A stretch of DNA of 51,952 bases from Inhella sp. (GCF_027532025.1 NZ_JAPZSY010000008.1:1-51952); one strand, 5' to 3'; positions 25,116 to 35,189 are shown, counted from the first letter of the stretch. Notes: generated by a model from the sequence alone, not told the origin. Program-made: numbers and translations.

Positions 25116-25421
25116 ATGGCAAAGCTTTCTCTCAAGCAGCGCGAACTGAAGCGCGAGCAACTGGTGGCCAAGTTCGCGAAGAAGTACGCCGAACTCAAGG
25201 CCATCATCAACGACGCCAAGCGGAGCGACGAAGAGCGCTACGCGGCGCGCCTGGCACTGCAGCAACTGCCGCGCAATGCCAACCCGACACGCCTGCGCAA
25301 CCGCTGCGAACTCACGGGCCGCGCCCGTGGCACGTTCCGCACCTTCGGCCTCGGCCGCAGCAAGATCCGTGAACTGGCCTTCAAGGGTGACATCCCCGGT
25401 GTCATCAAGGCCAGCTGGTAA
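25116..25421 (+). CDS. rpsN: 30S ribosomal protein S14
   Basis: S14 is a head protein of the 30S subunit. The 101-residue product is the long, zinc-independent form: it lacks the CXXC pairs and has [20 protein letters not shown] and a C-terminal GVIKASW. GAGGC precedes the ATG. Confidence 0.96.
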   Translation: MAKLSLKQRELKREQLVAKFAKKYAELKAIINDAKRSDEERYAARLALQQLPRNANPTRLRNRCELTGRARGTFRTFGLGRSKIRELAFKGDIPGVIKASW

Positions 25422-25445
25422 TCGGCAGGATTTGGAGAGTACCCC

Positions 25446-25841
25446 ATGAGCATGAGTGATCCGATCGCCGACATGCTGACGCGCATCCGCAATGCGCAGT
25501 CGGTCGAAAAGTCGAGCGTGAGCATGCCCTCCTCCAAACTCAAGCTGGCGATCGCCAAGGTCTTGAAGGACGAGGGTTACATCGAGAACTTCGCGGTGCG
25601 TGGCGACGCTGCCCGCCCCGAGCTCGAAATCGAATTGAAGTATTACGCGGGTCGTCCGGTGATCGAGCGCATCGAGCGCGTCAGCCGCCCGGGCCTGCGT
25701 GTGTACAAGGGCCGCCATGACATTCCCAACGTCATGAACGGTCTGGGTGTGGCCATCATCACGACCCCCAAGGGCGTGATGACCGACCGCAAAGCCCGCC
25801 AAGCCGGTATCGGCGGCGAAGTGCTTTGCTACGTCGCCTAA
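25446..25841 (+). CDS. rpsH: 30S ribosomal protein S8
   Basis: S8 binds the central domain of 16S rRNA and represses the spc operon in E. coli. The product is 131 residues (E. coli 130), [19 protein letters not shown], with the C-terminal [20 protein letters not shown]. Two in-frame ATGs lie two codons apart; TTTGGAGAGTACCCC favours the first. Confidence 0.96.
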   Translation: MSMSDPIADMLTRIRNAQSVEKSSVSMPSSKLKLAIAKVLKDEGYIENFAVRGDAARPELEIELKYYAGRPVIERIERVSRPGLRVYKGRHDIPNVMNGLGVAIITTPKGVMTDRKARQAGIGGEVLCYVA

Positions 25842-25858
25842 TCGCTAAAGGAGTCGCA

Positions 25859-26392
25859 ATGTCCCGCGTTGGAAAAATGCCGGTCGCGATCCCGCAAGGC
25901 GTGGATGTGACCCTGTCGGCCGACACCATCAGCATCAAGGGTGCGATGGGCACGCTCGCGCGTCCCCAAATCGCCCAGGTGAAGGTCGCCCAAGAAGGTT
26001 CCGCGCTGAATTTCGCGCCGACCAACGAATCCGCCGAAGCCAATGCCCTGAGCGGCACCGTGCGCGCCCTCGTGGCCAACATGGTGCAAGGCGTGAGCAA
26101 GGGCTTCGAGCGCAAGCTGACCCTGGTGGGCGTGGGCTTCCGTGCCCAGGCCCAAGGCCAGAAGCTCAACCTGCAGATCGGCTTCTCGCACCCTGTGGTG
26201 AAAGACATGCCGGCCGGGATCAAGGTCGAGTGCCCCTCGCAGACGGAAATCGTGATCAAGGGTGCGGACCGCCAGGTGGTGGGCCAAATCGCCGCCGAAG
26301 TTCGCGCCATCCGTCCGCCTGAGCCCTACAAGGGCAAGGGCATCCGCTACGCGGACGAGAAGGTCACGATCAAAGAGACCAAGAAGAAGTAA
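25859..26392 (+). CDS. rplF: 50S ribosomal protein L6
   Basis: L6 sits near the sarcin-ricin loop. The 177-residue product equals the E. coli length, begins [17 protein letters not shown] and has the C-terminal [27 protein letters not shown] precedes the ATG. An upstream in-frame start at 25826 inside rpsH is rejected. Confidence 0.96.
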   Translation: MSRVGKMPVAIPQGVDVTLSADTISIKGAMGTLARPQIAQVKVAQEGSALNFAPTNESAEANALSGTVRALVANMVQGVSKGFERKLTLVGVGFRAQAQGQKLNLQIGFSHPVVKDMPAGIKVECPSQTEIVIKGADRQVVGQIAAEVRAIRPPEPYKGKGIRYADEKVTIKETKKK

Positions 26393-26403
26393 GGAGCCGC
26401 GCC

Positions 26404-26763
26404 ATGTTGAACAAGAAACAACAGCGACTGCGTCGCGCGCGTCAAACCCGCGTTCGCATCGCGCTGCAGCGCAAGGCCCGTCTGACGGTCTTCCGCTCCA
26501 ACCTGCACATCTACGCCAGCGTCGTCAGCGAAGACAGCAGCAAGGTGCTGGCCACCGCCTCCACGGCCGAAAAGGAATTGCGCGACGCCCTCAAGGGCAA
26601 CGGTGGCAACGTCGCCGCCGCCCAATTGGTGGGCAAGCGCATCGCCGAGAAGGCCAAGGCGGCGGGCGTCGAGGCTGTGGCCTTCGATCGCGCTGGCTAC
26701 GCCTTCCACGGCCGCATCAAGGCCTTGGCCGAAGCAGCCCGCGAAGCCGGTCTGAAGTTCTAA
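26404..26763 (+). CDS. rplR: 50S ribosomal protein L18
   Basis: L18 binds 5S rRNA with L5. The product is 119 residues (E. coli 117): basic N-terminus [26 protein letters not shown], and the C-terminal [33 protein letters not shown] precedes the ATG. Confidence 0.96.
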   Translation: MLNKKQQRLRRARQTRVRIALQRKARLTVFRSNLHIYASVVSEDSSKVLATASTAEKELRDALKGNGGNVAAAQLVGKRIAEKAKAAGVEAVAFDRAGYAFHGRIKALAEAAREAGLKF

Positions 26764-26782
26764 GCATTCGGAAGCAGAGCAA

Positions 26783-27301
26783 ATGGCAAAGTTTCAACCC
26801 CGCGTGCAAGACGAAGGTCGTGACGACGGTCTGCGCGAAAAGATGATCGCGGTGAACCGTGTCACCAAAGTGGTGAAGGGCGGTCGCATCCTCGGTTTCG
26901 CGGCGCTGACGGTGGTCGGCGATGGCGATGGCCGCATTGGCATGGGCAAGGGAAAGGCGCGTGAAGTGCCGGTCGCCGTGCAAAAGGCCATGGAATCGGC
27001 CCGTCGCAACATGGTCAAGGTCAGCCTGAAGAACGGCACCGTGCACCACAACGTGATCGGCGAACACGGCGCGGCTCGCGTCATGCTGGCCCCGGCTCCC
27101 ACCGGTACCGGCGTGATTGCCGGCGGCCCGATGCGCGCAGTCTTCGAAGTGATGGGCGTGACCGACATCGTGAGCAAGAGCCACGGTTCGACCAACCCCT
27201 ACAACATGGTTCGCGCCACGCTGGACGCCCTCAAGCGCGCCAGCACGCCGTCCGAGATCGCTGCCAAGCGCGGCAAGTCCGTCGAAGAGCTGTTCAGCTG
27301 A
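26783..27301 (+). CDS. rpsE: 30S ribosomal protein S5
   Basis: S5 affects decoding accuracy and mRNA unwinding. The product is 172 residues (E. coli 167): [20 protein letters not shown] at the N-terminus, the [19 protein letters not shown] loop, and [18 protein letters not shown]. It belongs to the spc operon between rplR and rpmD. Confidence 0.96.
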   Translation: MAKFQPRVQDEGRDDGLREKMIAVNRVTKVVKGGRILGFAALTVVGDGDGRIGMGKGKAREVPVAVQKAMESARRNMVKVSLKNGTVHHNVIGEHGAARVMLAPAPTGTGVIAGGPMRAVFEVMGVTDIVSKSHGSTNPYNMVRATLDALKRASTPSEIAAKRGKSVEELFS

Positions 27302-27321
27302 TCGGCGGCGAGGAGAGCCAC

Positions 27322-27504
27322 ATGTCTGAAAAGAAAACCGTGACCGTCAAGCTGGTTCGCAGCGTGGCTGGCACCCGCGAGTCTCACCGCGCCACCGTGC
27401 GTGGTCTGGGCCTGCGCAAGCTGAACAGCACGCGCACCCTGGAAGACACCCCCGCCGTGCGCGGCATGATCACCAAGGTCCAGTACCTGGTGCAAGTGCT
27501 GTAA
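27322..27504 (+). CDS. rpmD: 50S ribosomal protein L30
   Basis: This 60-residue protein (E. coli 59) has [39 protein letters not shown] and a final KVQYLVQVL. Many bacteria have lost rpmD; here it is intact. CGAGGAGAGCCAC precedes the ATG. Confidence 0.95.
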   Translation: MSEKKTVTVKLVRSVAGTRESHRATVRGLGLRKLNSTRTLEDTPAVRGMITKVQYLVQVL

Positions 27505-27526
27505 CGGCTGGCGCAAGGACAAGAAC

Positions 27527-27958
27527 ATGCAACTCAACAGCATCAAGCCCTCGGAAGGCTCCAAGAAGGTCAAGCGTCGCGTCGGTCGCGGCATTGGCTC
27601 GGGCCTGGGCAAGACGGCCGGTCGCGGCCACAAAGGTCAAAAGTCCCGCGCGGGTGGCTTCCACAAGGTCGGCTTCGAAGGCGGTCAAATGCCGCTGCAG
27701 CGCCGCCTCCCGAAGCGTGGCTTCAAGTCGGCTTCGCTGAAGTACAACGCGGAAGTCAACCTGACCGACCTGCAGCGCCTGGGCGCCGAGGAAGTGGACG
27801 TTCTGACCCTCAAGGCCGCCGGTCTGGTGGGCGAAATGATCAAGAACGTCAAGGTGATCAAGTCGGGCGAGTTGTCGCGCAAGGTGGTGCTCAAGGGCAT
27901 CGGCGCGACCGCGGGTGCCAAGGCGGCCATCGAGGCGGCCGGTGGCCAAGTCGCTTGA
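27527..27958 (+). CDS. rplO: 50S ribosomal protein L15
   Basis: L15 is a late-assembly protein of the 50S subunit. The product has 143 residues (E. coli 144), [20 protein letters not shown], a Gly/Lys-rich [13 protein letters not shown], then [30 protein letters not shown] precedes the ATG. secY starts 17 bases after its stop. Confidence 0.96.
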   Translation: MQLNSIKPSEGSKKVKRRVGRGIGSGLGKTAGRGHKGQKSRAGGFHKVGFEGGQMPLQRRLPKRGFKSASLKYNAEVNLTDLQRLGAEEVDVLTLKAAGLVGEMIKNVKVIKSGELSRKVVLKGIGATAGAKAAIEAAGGQVA

Positions 27959-27975
27959 TCGGTTGAAGGCGGCCT

Positions 27976-29295
27976 GTGGCTTCTAGCGCGCAACAGCTGG
28001 CACGTGGCGGTCGCTTCGGCGACCTCAAGCGTCGGCTCTGGTTCCTCCTGCTGGCCCTGGTGGTCTACCGGGTGGGCGCACACATCCCGGTGCCGGGGAT
28101 CGACCCCGATCAGCTCAAGCAGTTGTTCAGCAGCCAGCAAGGCGGCATCCTGAGCCTGTTCAACATGTTCTCGGGCGGGGCGTTGTCGCGCTTCACCGTG
28201 TTCGCGTTGGGGATCATGCCGTACATCTCGGCGTCGATCGTCATGCAGCTGATGACGTACGTCGTCCCCAGCCTCGAAGCCTTGAAGAAAGAGGGCGAGG
28301 CGGGCCGGCGCCAGATCACGCAGTACACGCGCTATGGCACTTTGGGCTTGGCATTGTTCCAATCGTTGAGCATCGCGGTGGCGCTGGAAAGCTCGCCTGG
28401 CTTGGTGATTGCGCCCGGCTGGGGCTTCCGCTTGACCGCAGTCACCAGCTTGGTTGCTGGCACGATGTTCTTGATGTGGCTGGGTGAGCAGATCACCGAG
28501 CGCGGCTTGGGCAACGGCATCTCGATCTTGATTTTTGCCGGCATCGCCGCCGGGTTGCCTGGTGCCATCGGCGGCTTGGGCAGCTTGGTCAGTTCGGGCG
28601 CCATGTCCATCATCGTGGCCTTGTTCATCATCGCTCTGGTGGGCCTGGTGACGTGGGGCGTGGTGTTCGTGGAGCGCGGTCAACGCAAGATCTTGGTCAA
28701 CTACGCCAAGCGGCAGGTCGGCAACAAGGTGTACGGTGGGCAGTCGTCGCACCTGCCCTTCAAGCTGAACATGGCCGGCGTCATCCCGCCGATCTTTGCC
28801 TCGTCGATCATTTTGTTGCCCGCCACGCTGGCCAGCTGGTTCGGTGCTGGGGCGCAGGAAGGCCCGCTGCGTTGGTTGAAGAACGTGGGCGACGCTTTGC
28901 ATCCTGGGCAGCCGATCTACGTGATGCTGTACGCCGCGGCCATCGTGTTCTTCTGCTTCTTCTACACGGCCATGCAGTACAACAGCCGTGAGACCGCCGA
29001 CAACCTGAAAAAGGGTGGTGCGTTCATTCCAGGCATCCGTCCGGGCGAACAGACTGCCAAGTACCTGGACAAGATTTTGGGTCGCTTGACCCTCGTCGGG
29101 GCGGTTTACATCACCTTGGTGTGCTTGTTGCCCGAATTCCTGACCTTGAAGTACAACGTCCCGTTCTACTTTGGCGGCACGTCGCTGCTGATCATCGTGG
29201 TGGTGACGATGGACTTCTGGGCGCAGGTGCAGAGCTATGTCATGAGTCAGCAGTACGAGTCGCTGCTGAAGAAGGCGAGCTTCAAGGCCAGTTGA
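27976..29295 (+). CDS. secY: Preprotein translocase subunit SecY
   Basis: SecY is the ten-helix protein-conducting channel of the inner membrane; SecE of the same translocon is encoded at 332-715. The product is 439 residues (E. coli 443), with the N-terminal [34 protein letters not shown] and the cytoplasmic [19 protein letters not shown]. The start is GTG at 27976, behind TTGAAGGCGG, since the family N-terminus begins there and no suitable ATG exists. Confidence 0.96.
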   Translation: MASSAQQLARGGRFGDLKRRLWFLLLALVVYRVGAHIPVPGIDPDQLKQLFSSQQGGILSLFNMFSGGALSRFTVFALGIMPYISASIVMQLMTYVVPSLEALKKEGEAGRRQITQYTRYGTLGLALFQSLSIAVALESSPGLVIAPGWGFRLTAVTSLVAGTMFLMWLGEQITERGLGNGISILIFAGIAAGLPGAIGGLGSLVSSGAMSIIVALFIIALVGLVTWGVVFVERGQRKILVNYAKRQVGNKVYGGQSSHLPFKLNMAGVIPPIFASSIILLPATLASWFGAGAQEGPLRWLKNVGDALHPGQPIYVMLYAAAIVFFCFFYTAMQYNSRETADNLKKGGAFIPGIRPGEQTAKYLDKILGRLTLVGAVYITLVCLLPEFLTLKYNVPFYFGGTSLLIIVVVTMDFWAQVQSYVMSQQYESLLKKASFKAS

Positions 29296-29329
29296 GAGAA
29301 GAAGTTTTCCGCAATGATTTGAAGACGCC

Positions 29330-29548
29330 ATGGCCAAGGACGACGTCATTCAGATGCAGGGTGAGATCGTTGAAAACCTGCCGAACGCGACGTTTCGCGT
29401 GAAGCTTGAAAACGGTCACATCGTCCTTGGTCACATCTCCGGCAAGATGCGCATGCACTACATCCGCATCCTGCCGGGGGACAAGGTCACCGTTGAGTTG
29501 ACCCCGTACGACTTGAGTCGTGCTCGCATCGTGTTCCGGGCGAAGTGA
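29330..29548 (+). CDS. infA: Translation initiation factor IF-1
   Basis: IF-1 occupies the A site during initiation. The 72-residue product is exactly the family length, an OB-fold beginning [20 protein letters not shown], with [20 protein letters not shown]. Placement between secY and rpmJ is common in betaproteobacteria. Confidence 0.96.
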   Translation: MAKDDVIQMQGEIVENLPNATFRVKLENGHIVLGHISGKMRMHYIRILPGDKVTVELTPYDLSRARIVFRAK

Positions 29549-29609
29549 GCGAAAGCAGTCCCCGGAAACCGTCGGAAGACGCCAAAGTATTTAGGTCCAG
29601 GAGCAGAAC

Positions 29610-29723
29610 ATGAAAGTTTCGGCATCGGTCAAGAAGATGTGCCGCAATTGCAAGATCATCCGCCGCAAGGGTGTGGTGCGTGTGATCTGCACCGACCCGC
29701 GCCACAAGCAGCGCCAGGGCTGA
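29610..29723 (+). CDS. rpmJ: 50S ribosomal protein L36
   Basis: This 37-residue gene encodes [20 protein letters not shown] followed by [17 protein letters not shown]. Cys11, Cys14, Cys27 and His32 form the zinc-binding set, so it is the C-plus form. CCAGGAGCAGAAC precedes the ATG. It ends 39 bases before rpsM and closes the spc gene set. Confidence 0.96.
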   Translation: MKVSASVKKMCRNCKIIRRKGVVRVICTDPRHKQRQG

Positions 29724-29762
29724 TCAGGCCGCCTGGACACAGCAGAGCATTAGAGGAAGACC

Positions 29763-30128
29763 ATGGCACGTATCGCTGGTATCAACATCCCGCCGCAAAA
29801 GCACACCGAGATCGGTCTGACGTCGATCTACGGCATCGGCCGCACCACCGCGCAAAAGATCTGCACGGCGTGTGGCGTCCCGTTCGACAAGAAGGTCAAG
29901 GACCTGTCCGATGCCGAACTGGAAAAGATCCGTGACGAGATCGGCAAGATGACCATCGAGGGCGACCTGCGCCGCGAAATGTCCATCAACATCAAGCGCT
30001 TGATGGACCTGGGCTGCTACCGCGGCTTCCGTCATCGCCGTGGTCTGCCGATGCGCGGCCAGCGCACCCGCACGAACGCCCGCACCCGCAAGGGCCCGCG
30101 TCGCGCCGCCGCGACCGGCAAGAAGTAA
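29763..30128 (+). CDS. rpsM: 30S ribosomal protein S13
   Basis: S13 forms intersubunit bridges from the 30S head. The product is 121 residues (E. coli 118): [28 protein letters not shown]-like [20 protein letters not shown], and a basic tail. AGAGGAAGACC precedes the ATG. First gene of the alpha operon. Confidence 0.97.
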   Translation: MARIAGINIPPQKHTEIGLTSIYGIGRTTAQKICTACGVPFDKKVKDLSDAELEKIRDEIGKMTIEGDLRREMSINIKRLMDLGCYRGFRHRRGLPMRGQRTRTNARTRKGPRRAAATGKK

Positions 30129-30157
30129 TCCGCGGCAGGAACTGAAGAAAGATCAAG

Positions 30158-30562
30158 ATGGCCAAGTCCCCGAACAACTCCGCCGCCCAACGCGTTCGCA
30201 AGAAGGTCCGCAAGAACGTGGCCGATGGCGTCGCGCATGTGCACGCGTCGTTCAACAACACGATCATCACCATCACCGACCGCCAAGGCGGTGCCCTGAG
30301 CTGGGCTTCGTCGGGTGGTCAAGGCTTCAAGGGTTCGCGCAAGTCGACGCCCTTCGCTGCCCAGGTGGCTGCTGAAGTTGCAGGTCGTGCTGCCCAAGAG
30401 CAAGGCATCAAGAACCTGGACGTCAAGATCAAGGGCCCGGGCCCCGGTCGCGAGTCGTCGGTTCGTGCCTTGGCCGCCCTGGGCATTCGCATCACCTCCA
30501 TCTCTGACGTGACGCCGGTGCCGCACAACGGCTGCCGTCCCCAGAAGCGCCGTCGCATCTGA
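30158..30562 (+). CDS. rpsK: 30S ribosomal protein S11
   Basis: S11 is a platform protein near the Shine-Dalgarno helix. The product is 134 residues (E. coli 129), with [20 protein letters not shown] and the C-terminal [16 protein letters not shown]. It follows rpsM after 29 bases. Two hairpins separate it from rpsD. Confidence 0.97.
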   Translation: MAKSPNNSAAQRVRKKVRKNVADGVAHVHASFNNTIITITDRQGGALSWASSGGQGFKGSRKSTPFAAQVAAEVAGRAAQEQGIKNLDVKIKGPGPGRESSVRALAALGIRITSISDVTPVPHNGCRPQKRRRI

Positions 30563-30582
30563 GTCAGGGTTTCAACCAATCT

Positions 30583-30613
30583 GGAGAACTTGCGTGATAA
30601 TCGCAAGTTTTCC
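30583..30613 (+). promoter_or_regulatory. First hairpin in the rpsK-rpsD gap
   Basis: GGAGAACTTGCG (30583-30594) pairs with CGCAAGTTTTCC (30602-30613) over 12 bp, with one G-T pair, around a seven-base loop. The T residues lie in the descending arm. It could act as an attenuator or a processing site ahead of rpsD. Confidence 0.5.
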
Positions 30614-30617
30614 GATG

Positions 30618-30653
30618 GCCGGCGGGCTCCTGATGGGAGCCGCCGGCGCTTTT
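30618..30653 (+). terminator. Second hairpin in the rpsK-rpsD gap
   Basis: GCCGGC (30618-30623) and GGCTCC (30625-30630) pair with GGAGCC (30636-30641) and GCCGGC (30642-30647), with one bulged G at 30624. A short T-tract (CTTTTC) follows at 30649-30654. The structure is terminator-like inside an operon, so partial attenuation before rpsD is possible. Confidence 0.55.
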
Positions 30654-30791
30654 CGTTGGCGTGCTGCCGAAGGCCCTGCGGGGCTGTCGGAGAGCGCCAA
30701 ACCCAAGCCCACCGTCTGAGCGCACAAAAGCAAATCCGCCAGACTCGCGCCCTTCGCAAGCGGGGCGTCAGATTGAACCAGGATCAACAAC

Positions 30792-31415
30792 GTGGCACGT
30801 TATCTCGGCCCCAAGGCCAAACTTTCCCGCCGTGAAGGCACCGACCTGTTCCTGAAGAGCGCTCGCCGCGCCATCAGCGACAAGGCCAAGTTCGACACCA
30901 AGCCTGGCCAGCACGGCCGCACCTCGGGTCAGCGCACCAGCGACTTCGGCATCCAGTTGCGCGAAAAGCAAAAGGTCAAGCGCATGTACGGCGTGCTCGA
31001 GCGCCAGTTCCGCCGCTACTTCGCTGAGGCCGAACGCCGCAAGGGCTCAACTGGTGTCAACCTGCTGACGCTCCTGGAATCGCGCCTCGACAACGTCGTG
31101 TACCGCATGGGCTTTGGCTCGACCCGCGCAGAAGCGCGTCAGTTGGTGTCGCACAAGGGCATCCAGGTCAATGGGCAAACCGTCAACATCGCCTCTTTCA
31201 TGGTCAAGGCCGGTGACGTGGTGTCGGTGCGCGAAGGCGCCAAGAAGCAACTGCGCATCGTCGATGCGCTGAAGCTGGCTGAATCCCTCGGCTTCCCGGC
31301 CTGGGTGCAGGTGGATGTGAGCAAGATGGAAGGTGTCTTCAAGAAGACGCCGGACCGCGACGAGTTCGGTGCCGAGATCAACGAATCGTTGATCGTCGAG
31401 TTGTACTCGCGCTGA
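30792..31415 (+). CDS. rpsD: 30S ribosomal protein S4
   Basis: S4 starts 30S assembly and represses the alpha operon in E. coli. The 207-residue product (E. coli 206) has [20 protein letters not shown] and the S4 RNA-binding domain [20 protein letters not shown]. It lacks the zinc-binding cysteines, so it is the C-minus form. The start is GTG at 30792, behind CCAGGATC; there is no ATG at the family N-terminus. Confidence 0.96.
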   Translation: MARYLGPKAKLSRREGTDLFLKSARRAISDKAKFDTKPGQHGRTSGQRTSDFGIQLREKQKVKRMYGVLERQFRRYFAEAERRKGSTGVNLLTLLESRLDNVVYRMGFGSTRAEARQLVSHKGIQVNGQTVNIASFMVKAGDVVSVREGAKKQLRIVDALKLAESLGFPAWVQVDVSKMEGVFKKTPDRDEFGAEINESLIVELYSR

Positions 31416-31552
31416 CCGATTGGCTTGGCTTCGCTGGCGCAGACGTGCGCCGGTGGCGAAGCCTTGCCTCCAGTGCCGGGGTTGCCAGGGGGCGGCTCCG
31501 GTTGCTTCCTCAGCCCTCGGTGGTGCACCCGGGGGATTGAAAGAAAGAGCCC

Positions 31553-32542
31553 ATGCAAACGAATCTGCTCAAACCCAAGTCGATCAACGTCGAGCCGCTC
31601 GGTGGTCACCGTGCCAAGGTCACGTTGGAGCCGTTCGAACGCGGCTACGGCCACACGCTGGGCAATGCCCTGCGTCGTGTGCTGCTGTCTTCGATGGTGG
31701 GTTATGCGCCGACCGAAGTCACGATCGCTGGGGTGCTCCACGAGTACTCCACCGTGGACGGCGTGCAGGAGGATGTGGTCGGCATCATGCTGAACCTCAA
31801 GGGCGTTACCTTCCGCCTCCACAATCGCGAAGAAGTCACGCTGATCCTGCGCAAGGAAGGCGAAGGCCCGGTCACTGCCGCTGACATCCAGACGCCGCAC
31901 GACGTCGAAATCATCAACCCCGATCACGTCATCTGCCATCTGGCCCAAGGCGGCAAGATTGACATGCAAATCAAGGTCGAGAAGGGCCGTGGCTACGTGC
32001 CAGGGAACCTGCGCCGCTTCGGCGACGAGCCGACCAAGGCCATCGGTCGCATCGTGCTGGACGCCTCGTTCTCGCCCGTTCGTCGCGTCAGCTACGCCGT
32101 CGAAAACGCCCGCGTTGAGCAGCGCACCGACTTGGACAAGTTGGTGATGGAGATCGAAACCAACGGCGCCATCTCGCCCGAAGAAGCGATCCGTGCCTCG
32201 GCCAAGATCCTGGTGGAGCAGTTGGCCGCCTTCGCCCAGCTGCAAGGCACCGACCTCGTTGACGCCTTCGACGCGCCCGCTCAGCGTGCCGCATCGTTCG
32301 ACCCGATCCTGCTGCGCCCTGTCGACGAGCTGGAGCTGACGGTGCGTTCGGCCAACTGTCTGAAGGCCGAAAACATCTATTACATCGGCGACCTGATTCA
32401 GCGCACCGAGACCGAGCTGCTCAAGACCCCGAACCTGGGCCGCAAGTCGCTCAACGAAATCAAGGAAGTGCTCGCTTCGCGCGGCCTCACTTTGGGTTCG
32501 CGCCTCGAAAACTGGCCACCCGTTGGCTTGGACAAGCGCTGA
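31553..32542 (+). CDS. rpoA: DNA-directed RNA polymerase subunit alpha
   Basis: The alpha subunit dimerises to start polymerase assembly. The 329 residues match E. coli. The N-terminal domain has [20 protein letters not shown], and the C-terminal DNA-binding domain has [20 protein letters not shown] and [20 protein letters not shown] 137-base gap separates it from rpsD. GAAAGAAAGAGCCC precedes the ATG. Confidence 0.97.
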   Translation: MQTNLLKPKSINVEPLGGHRAKVTLEPFERGYGHTLGNALRRVLLSSMVGYAPTEVTIAGVLHEYSTVDGVQEDVVGIMLNLKGVTFRLHNREEVTLILRKEGEGPVTAADIQTPHDVEIINPDHVICHLAQGGKIDMQIKVEKGRGYVPGNLRRFGDEPTKAIGRIVLDASFSPVRRVSYAVENARVEQRTDLDKLVMEIETNGAISPEEAIRASAKILVEQLAAFAQLQGTDLVDAFDAPAQRAASFDPILLRPVDELELTVRSANCLKAENIYYIGDLIQRTETELLKTPNLGRKSLNEIKEVLASRGLTLGSRLENWPPVGLDKR

Positions 32543-32648
32543 TCTGTTTTCACCAGGGCAGGGGGAGCCCCTGAAGACAAGCTCCCCATCGGTGCAACCG
32601 CCAGTACCTGATCCGGCTGGCGGCAAAACATAGGAAAGGAACAGCACC

Positions 32649-33041
32649 ATGCGTCACCGTAACGGTCTCCGCAAACTCAATCGCACCAGCGAACACCGCG
32701 CCGCCATGCTTCGCAACATGGCCGTGTCCTTGCTCAAGCACGAGGCCATCAAGACCACCGTGCCCAAGGCCAAGGAACTGCGCCGCGTGGTGGAGCCCCT
32801 GATCACGCTGGCCAAGGAAGCCACCGTGGCCAACCGCCGTCTGGCGTTCAACCGCTTGCGCGATCGCGACGTGGTCACCAAGCTGTTCAACGAATTGGGC
32901 CCGCGTTTCGCCACCCGTCCGGGCGGCTACACCCGCATCCTGAAAATGGGCTTCCGCGTGGGCGACAACGCCCCGATGGCCTTCGTTGAGTTGGTGGATC
33001 GCCCCGCCACGGCCGAAGCCGCTGAGGCTGCCGCCGAGTGA
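32649..33041 (+). CDS. rplQ: 50S ribosomal protein L17
   Basis: L17 is near the exit tunnel. The product has 130 residues (E. coli 127): [20 protein letters not shown] at the start and [37 protein letters not shown] precedes the ATG. It ends the ribosomal gene block and is followed by a strong terminator. Confidence 0.97.
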   Translation: MRHRNGLRKLNRTSEHRAAMLRNMAVSLLKHEAIKTTVPKAKELRRVVEPLITLAKEATVANRRLAFNRLRDRDVVTKLFNELGPRFATRPGGYTRILKMGFRVGDNAPMAFVELVDRPATAEAAEAAAE

Positions 33042-33066
33042 TCGGGCCGGCAGCTGCCGTGTTGTG

Positions 33067-33094
33067 AAAAGGGCCGGTTCACCGGCCCTTTTTT
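33067..33094 (+). terminator. Intrinsic terminator after rplQ
   Basis: AAAAGGGCCGG (33067-33077) pairs with CCGGCCCTTTT (33082-33092) around TTCA, and the T-run extends to 33094. It terminates the alpha operon. Confidence 0.92.
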
Positions 33095-33181
33095 GTTGCT
33101 GGACACTCCAGGCGAGCGCAGCACGCCAAGCTGAATTCGAACTTGAACACAGCGTGCTGCGCGAGTGCCCAAAAGCTGTGC

Positions 33182-33187
33182 TATAGT
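33182..33187 (+). promoter_or_regulatory. Likely -10 box of the initiator tRNA gene
   Basis: TATAGT lies 15 bases upstream of the mature tRNA-fMet 5' end, within CTATAGTCTAAGG. I could not identify a good -35 at 15-19 bases spacing; TTGAAC at 33143-33148 is too far away. Confidence 0.5.
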
Positions 33188-33202
33188 CTAAGGCTTCCCT
33201 GA

Positions 33203-33279
<77 letters not shown>

Positions 33280-33310
33280 GTATTTCTCCAGTGCCTGACC
33301 AGCACTTAGC

Positions 33311-33342
33311 AAAGCCCACCACCCGGTGGGCTTTGTGCTTTT
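33311..33342 (+). terminator. Terminator after tRNA-fMet
   Basis: AAAGCCCACC (33311-33320) pairs with GGTGGGCTTT (33325-33334) around ACCC, followed by GTGCTTTT. Confidence 0.8.
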
Positions 33343-33524
33343 CCGGCGCTCTGTGACGAGTCCTGTGTCGTCACAGGAAAGCGCGCCTGTCCCTACCCCG
33401 TGGTCACTGTGACGGACTGCTCTGCAGGCCGGCGTTGAGATGCCTCAACCGGACTGGGCCGCTTGGGCGCCACGATGGAGCCGGGGTGGCCGGTGGGGCG
33501 ACCCGATGGAGGCAGGAGGGCGCC

Positions 33525-34031
33525 ATGGGCTTGGAACGACAGGTGGAGGCGGCCACGGTTCCAGCGCTGGATTGGCTGGTGGTGGCCAACGCCGCGTGGG
33601 CGCGCGTGTACGAGCGCGATGCGGCGCAAGGGGCGATGCGCGAGCGGTTCAGCAAGGTTCATGAGGAGGGACGAGCCCAGGGGGGCGCGTTGGGGCGAGG
33701 TCGGCCGGGGCGGGTGCGCAAGGGCGTGATGTCCACCGCTTTCGAGCCGCACACGCATCCGCGTGAGCGCGAACGAACCCGGTTTGCGCGAGCCTTGGCG
33801 GCGCTGCTGGAGCGGGAGGCGGTTGGGCACCGGATGGCGGGTTTGGTGCTGTTGGTCTCGAACCCCTTTCTGGGGGACTTGAGGGCTGCGCTGGGGCCGG
33901 CGTCCCGGGCGGTGTTGAAAGGGGCTTGGCCGGTGGACGTGACGGGGTTGCAGGGCGCCGAGTTGGAGCACCGCGTGAGCCAGTTGCTGCATCTGCACCT
34001 GCAGCCTTTGGGTGGCGGGTCGGCGTCCTGA
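33525..34031 (+). CDS. Host attachment / baeRF-type protein
   Basis: The 168-residue product resembles the bacterial host-attachment family (AtsA-like; related to baeRF proteins of the eRF1 domain superfamily). Visible are DWLVVANAAWARVYERD at the N-terminus, HTHPRERERTRFARALAALL in the centre and LVLLVSNPFLGDLRAALGPA, then DVTGLQGAELEHRV. The molecular function is poorly known. The ATG follows GGCAGGAGGGCGCC; an in-frame upstream ATG at 33435 adds residues outside the family. It stands alone between tRNA-fMet and a convergent gene. Confidence 0.8.
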   Translation: MGLERQVEAATVPALDWLVVANAAWARVYERDAAQGAMRERFSKVHEEGRAQGGALGRGRPGRVRKGVMSTAFEPHTHPRERERTRFARALAALLEREAVGHRMAGLVLLVSNPFLGDLRAALGPASRAVLKGAWPVDVTGLQGAELEHRVSQLLHLHLQPLGGGSAS

Positions 34032-34040
34032 CGGGCGGGC

Positions 34041-34988
34041 TCAGGGTCGCGCGAGGACCGTGGGTGGGGGCAGGGTGGCCTGCAGCGCGTACCAGCGGCT
34101 GCATTCGTCCTCGCGGCCGCGCACCACACGCCGACCTAGCAGGGCGCCGCGCCACGCGGTGACCACGGTGTAGGGCCGCTCGTGGTGTTGGTCGTCTTCG
34201 GCGTACAGCAGCACGGCGTCGCGCACGGGGTGGGGCGCGTCGGCGCGGGCCGAGGGGCCGTACAGCGCCGTGAGGTGCCAACCCGGTCGTTGGGTGTGCA
34301 GCACGGGCAGTTCGGTGGCCCCACCGGGCGGGCGGCGTCGCGCGGTGATCTGCGGCAGGCGGCCGGCTTGCGCTTGATGGCGGTACTCCTGGTCCACGGC
34401 CAGCAGCAGTTCCACCGGGGGTTCGGTGCCGGGGGGAGCGGGGCGCCAGCGGCCGCCGGTGCGGCGTTGGCGTTGAAGACGCTCGGCCAAGGCGGCCTCC
34501 AGGGCGGCTGCGCGGCGTGGGCCGATGCCGGGGATCAGGTCGAGTCGCCCTTCGCGGGCCACGACGCTGAGGCCCTCGAGGGTGTCCACGCCCAACTCGT
34601 CGTGCAGGCGATGGGCCAGGGTAGGCCCCACGCCGGGCAGGGCGCACAGGGCCCACTCGGGTGCGCTGCTGCCGCGCAAGCGTTCCAGTTGCGTCCAGTG
34701 TCCGGTGCTCAGTTGTTCGGCCAGGGCAGCGGCGATGTGCGGCCCAATGCCGGGCAGGGCGTCCAGGGCCGCCAACCCACCGTGGGCGAAGACGTCGTGC
34801 ACGGGCTGGGCCCAGCGGGCGACGGTGTTGGCGGCGCGTCGGCACGCGCCCACCCGGAAGGGGTTGTCCCCCTGGGCTTGCAGCAGGGCGGCCATTTCGC
34901 GCAGGGATTGGGCGAGGGTGCGGTTGTCGGCCACCGGCGCTGGGGGGGCCGGGGGCCGCGCGGCGCCGGCGGGGCGGTCTTTTTGCAT
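34041..34988 (-). CDS. Helix-hairpin-helix protein resembling the N-terminus of DNA polymerase X
   Basis: The 315-residue product has the PolX-type N-terminal helical domain (LREMAALLQAQGDNPFRVGA, then RRAANTVARW) and two HhH DNA-binding motifs, LDALPGIGPHIAAALAEQL and LIPGIGPRRAAALEAAL, with a third related one at ALPGVGPTLAHRL. The polymerase palm with its catalytic aspartates and the PHP nuclease domain of bacterial PolX are absent; the C-terminal ~130 residues have no domain I recognise. The start is uncertain: ATG 34988 is used, TTG 35036 is possible. It converges with the host-attachment gene. Confidence 0.7.
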   Translation of the reverse strand: MQKDRPAGAARPPAPPAPVADNRTLAQSLREMAALLQAQGDNPFRVGACRRAANTVARWAQPVHDVFAHGGLAALDALPGIGPHIAAALAEQLSTGHWTQLERLRGSSAPEWALCALPGVGPTLAHRLHDELGVDTLEGLSVVAREGRLDLIPGIGPRRAAALEAALAERLQRQRRTGGRWRPAPPGTEPPVELLLAVDQEYRHQAQAGRLPQITARRRPPGGATELPVLHTQRPGWHLTALYGPSARADAPHPVRDAVLLYAEDDQHHERPYTVVTAWRGALLGRRVVRGREDECSRWYALQATLPPPTVLARP

Positions 34989-35189
34989 CCAGCGATCGTG
35001 GGCGGCTGCTCCGGACGCGGCATTGAGCACGCGCAAGCCGCCGCTGCGGACATCGGCTGGCGAGTCGCTTGCTGGGCATTGAGGGGGCTCAATCGGGCCT
35101 GGAGTGGCTGTCGTTGAATGGGAGCGTGCGGTGGAGCGTTCGGATGCGGACGCCGACGCTGGGTCGCCCCATGGCCATGGGAAGTAGCG

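Noticed and set aside
33143-33187. TTGAAC/TATAGT as a promoter for tRNA-fMet
   Set aside because: The spacing is 33 bases, far beyond sigma-70 limits; only the -10 is retained.
33649-35079. Minus-strand open frame of 476 codons spanning two genes
   Set aside because: It is Arg/Pro-rich and spans the host-attachment and HhH genes in another frame, both of which match known families.
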